The notes under the pieces are model-generated. The model was not told the origin of the DNA. It ran no database searches and worked only from the letters and a program-made list of their open reading frames with translations. Position numbers and translations under genes: made by a program. Shown here piece by piece: positions 1-11,600 of a stretch of DNA of 64,000 nucleotides (its first letter is position 1; each line of letters begins with the position of its first letter). Origin of the DNA: Hyalella azteca (taxonomy: Eukaryota > Arthropoda > Malacostraca > Amphipoda > Hyalellidae); the NCBI RefSeq assembly GCF_000764305.2, contig NW_025946074.1, positions 62,001 to 126,000 of the forward strand, read 5' to 3'.

Positions 1-31
1 TAAAAAAAAATGGCGGCCATTTCCGCACGGT

Positions 32-767
32 GGGGCTACTCGGGACACCCCCAAAAATGCATTTACCGTAGAACCTCAGTTAGCAAAGGCTCCAGTTGAG
101 AAAAAAATTGATTAAAAACAAAGAATATTGATTACATTTACCTTGCTCAGCGAAAAAATTTCACTTATCAAAAAATTAGTGCATCATCAGTCATCACAAA
201 ATTGTGCATAGAATGTCATTATTGTCATATATAGAATTGTGCACCAGGCATCATAGAATGAAAAGTAATTGACCTAAACTATGATTTATTTCTCCTAAAC
301 ATATGATGGTTGTCACTAAAACATTTCTTTCTGTTTTAGGTATGTTTTTCACAATCTTTTATTTAGAATAAATTCACTTAACCCAATTAAAATGGTGTGA
401 AATTACAAGCCATCCTCGTCCTGTAAGCTTACAGATACAGAAAAAATGCAATAAGGCTGCTGATATGAAGCTTGCAGTGGAGAAGATTGTTGTAAATGCT
501 CAATGGCATGTTCATGGATACGGTAATATCGCATCAATAATACGGTAATATCGCCTCAATGATATGGTAATCAATGTAGTATATGGTAATATCATATCAA
601 TAAATGAAAAACAAGTAAAAAATGAAGAAAATGTCATTCATTCTGCCTCTACATCATCTACAATGAAAGAGGAGGACTTCAGAGTTCTGTTAGTAATGGA
701 TGAGTACACTCTGCATGCTTCAAATGTTTTAAAATGATGTTTTATTCCAAGTGTCCCGAGTAGCCCC
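32..767. repeat. inverted repeat pair, possible element ends
   Basis: GGGGCTACTCGGGACAC (32-48) is perfectly inverted at 751-767. A variant, GGGGCTACTTGGGACAC, follows at 776-792, and a shorter inverted match (AAGTAGCCCC) lies near 953-962. The enclosed 700 bp is AT-rich and non-coding. No target duplication could be defined. Confidence 0.5.
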
Positions 768-1908
768 ATTCAAGGGGGCTACTTGGGACACTCTTTTTTT
801 GCTTCTGGCACCTTTTGAATAGCATATGGAACTTTTTTGGAGAAGCCATGTGATAGCCCTTGCAAAGAGCTTTGAAATGAGCCTAAACTTGTTGATGAAA
901 TGTTTCATGGTAAGAAGTTATGAATGAAAAGTGTTCCAATCGGCCCAAGTTAAGTAGCCCCGGTTGATGGTAACATCTTCACTATGTACATTCACTCACA
1001 AATACATAAAAAACTGCATATGATTCAATCCACAAACACAGAACTGATCACTGATGCAATAAGCTGATACATGAAAACTCCTTCCGTTGCAATCAGGAAT
1101 ACCAACCAAACAAAAATCAATAATAAAGAAAGCAGGGATACCAACCATCAATATACTTGTTTGAAAAAGGAAAGATATGAATTATTCTATATTACAAATT
1201 TATCAGTAGTAACTGACATTCAGCAGAATGGTTTAATAACCTTTGTAAATGTTATGCATGCATGCATTGAGAATCAATCGTGTGCACCAGACAAGGTGGT
1301 GGGAATCTAACGATGGTTAGTGGCTGCTGGCTGGTTAGTTCTCATTATGCAATCGGTGGGTGAGGTAACTGCAATGCATTAACAGCATATAAAGCTCCCA
1401 AACTTTGAGATGATAATTAAGTGAAAACTTTACGTGATATATTGTGAGCCTTTTAAAGTTTTAACAAATGAATAAATCACAAGCTTCACAGAATTTAAAG
1501 GTTTGAATGCTACATTTTTTAGTACTTTAATCTAGTCAGTCAACTGATTCATGCAAGTGTCATGTCTTGCATTGCCCTTTCTTTGATAAGTTTCTCTGAT
1601 TGTCGATGAGTTTCTCCTCAATTTCAAAGCTGACATAATGAATAGGTGCAATAAATGTTTTTTTTATTGAATTTGAAACCATTATGTTAGAGTAATTAGT
1701 ATTTTCTTCTGTAGATCCCTCTTGCACATCTGTGAGTGACACGCAATTAACTATGTTGGGAGTGGGATGTTCTGTGTTTACTGACATAACGTTCATGCCG
1801 AAGCTGATTTCTGACAGCCTGCAAACCTGTTTCTAGATGCCTGGAACATTTTTTTTAATGCAGAACACTTTTTTTAAGTCTACCACTAATCTTAGAATTT
1901 CATCCTGG

Positions 1909-3001
1909 TAGACTCCTGCGTCTCGAAATAATTTTCTCAAAATGAACCGGGACAGACGAAACGAGACGAGAAAATTCCGGGAAAAAAATAACGGGACAGA
2001 GGGTAAAATTTGTCCCGGAATAAACGTATGAACCGAGACAAGACTTCTGTCCCGGACTTTAAAACTTGTGTCCCGGTTATTTATGAACCGGGACGAGACA
2101 GACAGATTTGAAACGAGACATAACGAGACGAGACGAGATTTGTCTTAATTATTTAAGATAAAACAAGTTTTTCGATTACGACTCGAATTATTTCAATGAC
2201 ATGGGTTGAAGAATGACAAGTTAGCCCTTTATTGCTAATAGGGCCATAGACGGTTACCAGTTAAATTGAGTTAATTGCAGATTTAGTAAAATTTGTCTGA
2301 CTAACTGACATGGCAGTTAATTAGTGGTCCGACAAACACCGCAAACCTGTCGATATATGCATGGCTGAGTATTGAGTCAAAAATGTTGGCTTCGATGGCA
2401 CTTATGGATGGCACTAAGGCTTCGATGGCACTTATGGGAACTGTACGAATATGAGTCGAGTTTATTATGCGTTCGGAACGAGTTCAGGCGCCGTGGAGCG
2501 CATAGGGAGTAGGGACGCATGCAGTGTCTAGATTAGTCGGCCAATTAGTAGACAGTGGAGTGGAGTCCTGGTAAGATATTCCTAATAATACTAAAGCTAG
2601 TTTTAGATTATCTCTGCCTCTAGTAAAATTTTGTGCTACGCCTCCAGGATATCTTCACAATTGCGCAGTTTCCTAAATTGTTATCAAACACTTGGGCTTG
2701 TTTAACGTTATTTAGAAAGGATACACATGGATATTTCGAGTTCTTTTTTGAAGATCAAACTATTATATTTTTTCCAACTTAAACTTTGTTGTATTTTAAA
2801 ATGTTGTTTAAAATGGCTATAAATTCCGGGAAATTTTAAGGTGCCTATTTTAACCGGGATGTCTCGTCTCGTCTCGGTATCGTCCCGGAATTCCTACGGA
2901 GGGCTGAAAATTGTCCCGGTTTTTATTGCGAACCGGGACAGAGCCTGTTGTCTCGTCTCGTCTCGTCTCGGAATAAACAAAATGCCAAACGCAGGAGTCT
3001 A
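1909..3001. mobile_element. hAT-like non-autonomous element with perfect 8-bp duplication
   Basis: Ends TAGACTCCTGCGT and, inverted, ACGCAGGAGTCTA, directly flanked by CATCCTGG at 1901-1908 and 3002-3009. The 1093-bp body starts and ends with GAGACGAGAC runs and CCGGGAC motifs in inverted orientation, around an ordinary AT-rich centre. No transposase is seen. Confidence 0.9.
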
Positions 3002-5628
3002 CATCCTGGTGTCAATTCTAAAAATTAAGGTTTACATATTATTTTCAATCCATCATTTTTTATCCAAAATTTTTAGTTAAGATAGAATAAAAATAAGGAG
3101 GGATTATAGTTGCACTTGAAAGAATCAAGAATGAAAGTTGCAATGTTTCAAGAGTTCAATTAGACTAAATATTAATTTATTAGCTATTTGTCTCCAAGTT
3201 GAACACAACAAATTAACATTTATGAATTAATAACAAATCACACCACCAGGAAGAGTTGAACTTAACATGATGCACCATGAACCTATTTTGCGGGAGCAAA
3301 ATCTCACTGAGTGAACTTGTACAACTCATTGACACATTGACAGTTTTGAGTTGTTAACAGTTGTTTGTATGTACATTGAGTTGTTGACAGTTTTGTTTGT
3401 ATGTACTAAAAGTTGCAAGTTGGTAGTTCATATACTGGAGATTTGGTGTACAAAAATGTTAGTCATGCGTTGCAAATGTATGATTGTGTGGGATCATATA
3501 GCCTGCATCAATGTTTAAACTATTTATGGTTCACAGTACTTTTTTTTTCTCAACATTTGCACAGCAATAGTATTAGTGACTGCTGCTGCTTTCAATTTTG
3601 GCTATTGGCACTTGCTCTGCATGACCATCTGTACCTACTGATGGGAGTCAGATAGTCTTGCGCTAACTGCATGTTTTTTTGGTTTCAAGAAGCTCATTTC
3701 CCCAAATTGTCACAAGAACCTACATCATCCTGAGTGTTGCTCACACGCACCTACATCATCCTGAGTGTTGCTCACATGCACCTACATCGGCACATAAACT
3801 TAAGCCAATATTGTAGAGATAAATGTATATTCTATATTATATATACTTGAATATTATACAATAATTTTTTACGTACATGCAAGTAGATGACTATTGGGAG
3901 CTTGATGCTCAAAAATACTTGTTTTTTGTTAAGTATAGCAATTGTCTTGTGAAATATTATATATACATCACTGATCTCTTGGACCTTGGCTTTATTCTAT
4001 ATGAAGTTGATCATCATAAACCTGAAGTCTCTTCTCATCATCCACTAGCAGCATAGCAGGTAGGTGCCTACTTTTTGAAATTCTGCACCCAAGTGATTCA
4101 ATTTAATTTCTACATCATAAATTAGCCTTAGATTCTAAAATCAAAAGAGATTAGTTGCACTGAGGATATTTTTATAATATTTAGATTATATACATAGGGA
4201 CAACAATATTTTTACTTTCATCTTAGCCTTAAATGTTTCCTTGACTTGCTAGTGCAATGTTTAAGTTTCTTTTGTTACCCAGCATTCAGTGTTCTGTCAC
4301 CATTTGTGTGAAGTATCTTCATCCCTGTAATGGCCTGTATTGAAATTTGAACATCACTGCTGAACCTCATGTTTGTGACAGTCTTCTCACATTTCATCCT
4401 AAATCTTGCCACTGCTTATGTTATTTCAATTCTTATTATTATTTATTCATCAGCATTGACTTTTATCCTCATGTCCATTGCTAAGGAAGGATGCTTTATT
4501 CATTCCATTATTACCGGTATTAATTTTTCCTTTAGAGAACTTCCAACTATACTGATTGGTAAAAAAAATCATAAAGATCATTTGATAGGGTTTATAGCCA
4601 TAGCAAATTTTCTGTTACTGAGTGCACCGTAGCAGTGATACGGTTCTTCAGATCAACCAGAGTTGCTGGTAGAGGCAGGATGTAAACAGCTTCCTTGACA
4701 TAACCCAATAAAAAAATGGCCAAATGGGGTGAGATCAGGTGCCAGATGTGTAGAGCCAGATCTTCATTTCCTATGCATCCTACAATTTCAATGTTTGCTG
4801 TGCAGCACAAAGGGGACTTATTGAATATTTATAAATACCTATGTAAAAAATTTTGAATTTTTCTCTTTGCATTGGTGTATAAATTATTTGTTTTGAATTT
4901 ATACTTGAATAAAGACAAATTTATTAAATTAGGTCCATCATTTAGAATATCCTTGCATTTGTACAGGATTCATACCAGTACTAACTGTACACACAACTGT
5001 TAATACATATTTCTACACAAAGTTGTGTATTTTGAAAAGAGCCACAATTTAGCTCCTTGCACTGGCTTCTTCTAGAACTGAGTTAGTTAAGTTTTCTACC
5101 TTAGCATTAGTTCAATGTCAATCTCACCTTCATTGCCCCACAATTGACAGGATATGTCATGAAAACATGAATGTTTGGGATATTTATGTTTTCACAAGAG
5201 AAGAAATCTTGATAACAAGACTCTGTTTGCTACCATTCACTACTATGTCTCCAACATCTAAAATCTAAACAATTTCTGTTTTTGTATGTGTGCAAGAAGT
5301 CTTGCCTATTTTGAGTGATTGCTAAAAAATCAAGGAGTAATTTTTATGGCATTTCTCATTCATGGAAAAAAGGTGCTATTGTGCTCGTCATGCCCATCTG
5401 TCTGTGCATGACTTCAAGTCACGGACGGTCGAGCTTATGTGCTCTCTGTCACTCATTGCAGTGAGTACTGATCTAATTTTTTTTTACCTACTTCTACTTC
5501 TTGTTATCAAACTTGGATGGTATTGCCATCAAGGCCATCAAACTAGGTATTATGCCACTGGAATTGTATTGAAGATGTCTATAAATTGTGCAGGTGCCGT
5601 GCTGGTGTGTTCATTGTGTTCTGTGTAG

Positions 5629-5692
5629 GAACCAAGTCTCCCCTGCAAATAGCTCAGTCCCCCTACCCTACAGCCATGCCTGATGACCTCAT
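5629..5692 (+). CDS. p120ctn: p120ctn exon 1 (candidate start exon)
   Basis: A T-rich tract and AG precede 5629 and GTGAGT follows 5692. The frame reads through [12 protein letters not shown] into the next exon with phase 2. The ATG at 5676 (context CAGCCATGC) is the first Met in frame and is my preferred start; if it is used, the upstream part is 5' UTR. The frame is also open upstream, so an earlier exon is possible. Support is splice sites plus phase only. Confidence 0.5.
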
Positions 5693-8600
5693 GTGAGTAT
5701 ATATATTTATGCTTCAGTGTCACCCCTCATGTAACTCACAACATCAACTTATAATTCTAATGTGTTTTGTTCATCTAAAATTTCTGCTTGTTTTGTCTGG
5801 GGAGTGATTTTATGTGGTGATTTATATTGATTTGGTTAGGTATTTAAAATGTATTTAAAATTAGCTGTAATTGTTTCAGAATGCATTTTATGGCTAAGCA
5901 AAACATGGTATAGAAAGAAAATTGTGGGAGATTTGTCTGGTTTTTATTGTGACTTGCAATTAGGTATGCAATGTTCATGTTGAGCCATGCTGTGGTTCCA
6001 GGGTCGTTAGCCGCAGTGTTGAACATCGGTCAGATGAGGTGTTGAAGCGGACACACGTTACAGCCCAGAGGTACCCACCCCTTGGGGAACTCAGCATGGC
6101 TTTTTTGTGCTGTGCATCCTATGTCTTGTGGGGGACATTATTTGGCTACCATGCATTCATCCCATCATTAAATATGCCTATTTTTGCGTTGTACATTTAT
6201 CCTTAGTTGTAGTGTATTTATTATATATAATGCTGAGAGAAGGTGGAACTGCACTGGGCAATATGTTCAGCAGCCAGTTGCAATTTTTATGTCAACCTTA
6301 GTTCATGGTTAAGCTGTTTATCATTGTGGTGGTGTTTTCATAAATTGGGTCCATTGTTGTCCATTTTTTCTTTCCATTGTGTATGGTTTATCATTAGATA
6401 TAATTGAATTTGATTGTTGGTTTAGCTTTCAATGTATTCTGGTTCCATACTTGCTATGAAGTCAAGAGAATCTGTAATGATTCAGCTGGAAAGCATCATC
6501 TTGGTGTATTTTTGCTTATTGATAAAATTGAAACTTGAAATCAGGGTTGGCGATTTTTTTTGATTTTTAAAAAAAAAATCAAAAAAATAAAAAATCAATG
6601 ATTTTTTGATTTTTTCATGATTTTTTTGATTTATTTGATTTTTTTGATTTTTACAACTTTTTTGTCTTTTTGAAGTGTTATTTTTTATGTTGCAATTAGC
6701 CTACTAACAATAACAGTATATGGATCATAATGGATGGCTAAAAAGGGTACCTATTGCTTTCAATAATGGCCAACAGGCCAAGGTGGTGTTTACCACTTAG
6801 GGATTTTTGGGTAAACAATTATTGGTAAGTCTATTCATTAGCTTTGTAAAGTTTGTATGGAGCAAGGTAATGAGCTAAATATTGACCATTTAACTGGCTT
6901 CCATATACAAAAACACTTCAGGAATGCAGATCTTCTAGACATTGAAGAGTCACATAACAGATAGGTAGCTGATAGCAGTGCACAGCACTATCAATAGATC
7001 TACTAGTTTTATGTCCTATAAATCTACCAGACTCTACCCTCTATACACACCTACTAGTAGTGACTGAGTGCACTGTACCCATTTAATTCAAACCAATACT
7101 AAACATAAACTGAACGATATCCAAACAAACCCCATACGACTTGAAATGAGACCTAAGTTATGATAAAAGCTAACACTGTTTGAAATAAACATGTGCACAA
7201 TTCAAATATTTTATATCCATTCACTGCATTTAATCATTTTATATATAGTCTTATAATTGTAATTGTTTTGTTTCTAGTTTTAAATTCACACATTTAAAGA
7301 CTGAAATTAAATATTTTAATTAGAATACTCATATTAGGGTGGAAATCTTTCTAATTGCCTAAAAGGTCAATACAATCTTAACCTCTCAATATACAGGGTG
7401 GGAGAGAACCGATTGAGCAGTTTTGAGGTAAAATAAAAGAGTAATGGAGGTACATAAAGAAGAAAGTTTATTTTCCTAGAGGTTAGCATAACATATCATT
7501 TAGAATACCAACTTATGTTTTGAAAACAATATCTGGAAGATGGGGGCCATTAGCAGCAACACACTGTTGGAGTAGTTCTCAGAGTAGGGAGTAACCGTAA
7601 CAGTGAATTCCAATCACTATGCTGCAATGTTGCAAAATTTCTTGCAGCCCATGATGGACAAAAACATTGTTGAAAATGAAGCATTGGGAGACATGTGGTT
7701 CCAGCAGGATGGGGCTACAGCTCACACAGCCTGAATGTCACTCAATGTTTTGAAATGCATGTTCCCAGACTCTGAGGGGTGATTTAGGTACAATGGCCTG
7801 CGAGGTCACCTGATTTGAGCATTTGCGATTTCTTTCTTTGTGGACATCTAAAAGAAAGGGGTTCAGAAGTTGCCCTCACACCCTACCACAGGTAAGGGAA
7901 CAGATTATTGCAGCAGAGGTTATGGCCATACCTCGCCATATGTGTGAACGTGCTGTAGGAAACTTCCGAGAACAACTCCAACAGTGTGATGCAGCTAACA
8001 AACCCCATCCTGATATTGTTTTCAAAACATAAGTATTTTAAATGGTATGTTATGCCAATCTTGAGAAAAATAAACTTTCTTCTTTATGTACTTCCATTAC
8101 TCTTTTATTTTGCCTCAAAACTGTTCAATCAGTTCTGCCCCACCCTGTATAAGCTTTAACACATTTAAATTGTATATTGTAATCAATATATAACAACTAG
8201 TCAAATAGTTAGACTACTTATAGCCTTATAAGAATTAGCCAAGCTGCTAGCTATGTACAATGTATTGCACACTTGATGTACGTACCAAAAACATTCAATT
8301 TATTGGAACCTAATACACACTAAAGGCAACAAGTTTATATACCAATTTGTCATTCATAGTACATTTATACTAAACCATGAATAACAATACCTCAATATAA
8401 ATTAAAGACTGCCGCTCAATATATTTATATATATGAAAAAAATCAAAAAAATCAAAAAAATAAAAAAAATCATGATTTTTTTATAAAAAATCAAGTGATT
8501 TAATCACATGATTTAATCATTTTGATTTAATCATTGCCAACCCTGCTTGAAATAGATGTGTTAAAAGGCATTAGAAAAATTGACCAGCATCAAAAGGTTT

Positions 8601-11600
8601 TCATATCTATGCAGTTGCAGTTCATGCTCATGGCATTTCATTTCCATGCAGTTGCAGTTAATGCTTGCAGTTTGTTTTGTTCATCCCTTGTCTCTAAAAT
8701 TGCCAGATATACATTGCAATAACTACGGAAAAGATATATTTTCATGCATATTGTAGATCTAAAATATTATAGTCATAAAAATAATGTTGCATCCTTATGC
8801 TTGGTAGTTTTATATACATTGATCTAATGACATCGGGTAGAAGAACCAGTGACTTGCTGGTCAGCTTTGTCTGCCCTAGGTTATGTGGGTGACAACAACA
8901 TGCCTGGAGTAGATGCTTCTCTTCTAACATCTGTCTGTTCATCAACTGCTGCTAATATTATATCATCAGCTTGCTTCCAGTATTATATCATCATCTTTCT
9001 GCTAATATAATGATTGCTGCTATACTTGTGACAGTTGGTTGCTGCTCTACTGAGGATATTTAATTGCTAATAATAATTGTAAACTATGAATGCTTGTTTA
9101 TGGTGATTATGTTGATGTAGTATTGATTAATGCTGTTATTTGATTATTCTAGAATTATTTGTCATGCATTTTCTAATTTGTGGCAACTTCTTCTGCAACT
9201 TGCTGGGTGATTTTCATTATTAATATGTTCTGCGTTTTACAGCCCACATCACTTCTGAGACTCCATCTCCTGGCCAGGTAAAGTATGATAGATTGTGTTG
9301 CTGCTAACCTGCCTGACATTCCCCATCTTTTCAGTTGAGTATTCCATCTGTCACCATCTGCACTGATCCATACGATCTCTAGACCATATTTTACCATCTG
9401 GGTTATGAGGCTTCCTGTAATCCACCTGGCTCCATCCGACTAATCCAAAATGCTACCTCTAGCCCTCCTGGTACAACCTGCTCTGGATTATGGTGCTTCC
9501 TTTAATCCACTTGGCAGCATCTTTTGCACCTTTGTATGCCATGTATTGGGTGTTTTTTCTTACAGTAATTCCATATCTAAACCCAATAATGAACTTAACT
9601 CCTCATTAAATCACCTTTATCCTCATGTCCATAGCTAAGGCAGGATGCTTTATTCGGCTGTGGTATACAATTATCATAATGATATAGCATTCCTGACGCA
9701 ACCACCTCTCTCGTATATCCCCCTGTATTAAAGGTGCACATAGGTATATATCTTTTGGCAGTGATCCGTCATTGTAAATATCTAACAATCCTAACATAAT
9801 CTTGTCCCCCATATATAACCCTATATCTTAGGGGCACAGTATCTACTGAAGCCAACACAAAAGTTTGGTCATGGCACAGTTGTGGTTTGGAAGAGGTTTG
9901 CAACATCAAGGTTTAGAAATGCCCATCACAAATATTTTTTATATTATCATTAGATCAATATCCTTAGATTAGATGCATGCCTGCAATTGTCTTAGCTGCC
10001 CTTGCCTGCCTCCTCATTTCTTTGCCCTGTTGCACAATGGTTCCTTATTAATTTAGCTTATTTTTAGTGCTAAAGTATTTCTTGTAGCCTCATTTCAGCA
10101 ATTACAAGAGTGAAGATTTGAATTCATACAGCACAGATACTTTCAGCTAAAGACATTGTAGTTACCCTGACTACATAAATGTTCATTTTGTGCCTCAGGA
10201 GAGTGTGTACTTAGTCCTTTCTATTTGGCCTTGGAGGGGCTATGGAGAGATTTATGGCCAACTTTTTAACAAAATATGTATGTAAAGACTAGCAAAAACA
10301 GCATATCCACTGATAAATTTCTTAAATGTCAATAAGCCTACTAACTTGTAGTTTAGCCGGGAATACCAGTGGGACTGTACAGGCATTTATAGGTAGTTAG
10401 TAGATGATAAGTTTGTATAGAGCTTGGGTAGGAACGTTAGGGTTGGTACTGGATAAAACATGATGTTTTCCTCCTCCCTCCTTATGCTGCTTACCCCAGG
10501 CTCCTTCTTGTTGAGGCTGCGGACAATCTTGGTACCCTGCCAAGGTGGGGCTGTGTTTGTTGTCAGTTCTTACATCATGCTCCTTTTCTTGCATTTGTCC
10601 TGCATTTGCCCCTAACTCTTCTTACATTTTACACTTTGTAGTAAATTTTCTTTGTGCACTTTCTTTGCACTCCCATTACATACTGTGCTTTGTAGTTTGT
10701 AATACATTTTATCCTTTGCTTGCCTGGCACTTAGAAATACATTCTGTCCTGCACTTGCCGTGTGCTTTGTATTACATTTTCTTCTTTGCTTGCCTTGCAC
10801 TTGCTAATAAATCTTGTCTTTGGGTTTCACTTTGCCTCAAAATGTATACCTTCAAGGTTCAGATATTTTATGTGGTAGCTCCTATTACCAATCATATCTA
10901 TGAACGCTAGTGCAAACCTTGCTTGCCTCGTAAACTCTTTCATTAATGTACTAGATCTTTGTAAAATCCCACCTCTAGTACTGCTGATTGTAGATGGTAT
11001 CTGATTTTTATTTAGTACCATGTTATTTATGAGTACCTAGTGTATGGTTCCCAAGCTTTTACTAGTAAATACAGCAGTGATTCCTAAACCGGGGGTAAAT
11101 TGCCTCCTGTATGGTAAGTTGTCAATTGTTAGGGGTAATAGGAGACTCAGAAATGAGTGGGACCTAGTCCAAATTTTTATGCACTTTTTACTCCTGTGTG
11201 TGTCATCCTGACCCATTTTGGCCTGGCAATGCGGCATATTAGTGCTACTTTTGTTCTCTGTTCATGCTGTGATAAATAAAGCATGTCACTATTAAGACAT
11301 GGCACATTAAATTTTCTATGCGACGGGTGGAAAACTTAAAAAAACATAAATTTTAAGCATTTATCTTCCAGTTTTGAAGGAGTGGAAGTGCACCATGCTT
11401 ATTGCAGCACAGTATTAAAATGAGAAACAATGACAGTATTAGGAAGCAATGTTATTGAGAATGTTATTGCAGACCTTGGTGCAGCCCACCTCCCATAGCC
11501 CCTCTGCTGCTGCATGTTATGGAGTATTAACGTAAAATGGGGTAACTTAGACTACTTTTTTTAATGATGCCATTTTTTACTAGCTAAATTAAACTTAAAT

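Larger units (their letters stand above)
6542..8545. mobile_element. hAT-like non-autonomous element, host to a nested mariner-like insertion
   Basis: A 2004-bp element bounded by identical 8-bp direct repeats CTTGAAAT (6534-6541 and 8546-8553), as hAT transposons make. The ends are inverted: CAGGGTTGGCGATT at the left and, read inward, CAGGGTTGGCAATG at the right, followed by long AT-rich arms built from GATTT/AAATC. No hAT transposase was seen. It lies in p120ctn intron 2. Confidence 0.9.

Noticed and set aside
5362..5469. Possible upstream p120ctn exon ending at CATTGCA|GTGAGT
   Set aside because: The exit phase in its longest frame does not fit exon 1 and the peptide has no family resemblance.
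9236..9280. Candidate exon between TTACAG and GTAAAGT in the long second intron
   Set aside because: In the required phase it contains a stop, and it would disrupt the good fit of exon 2 to exon 3.
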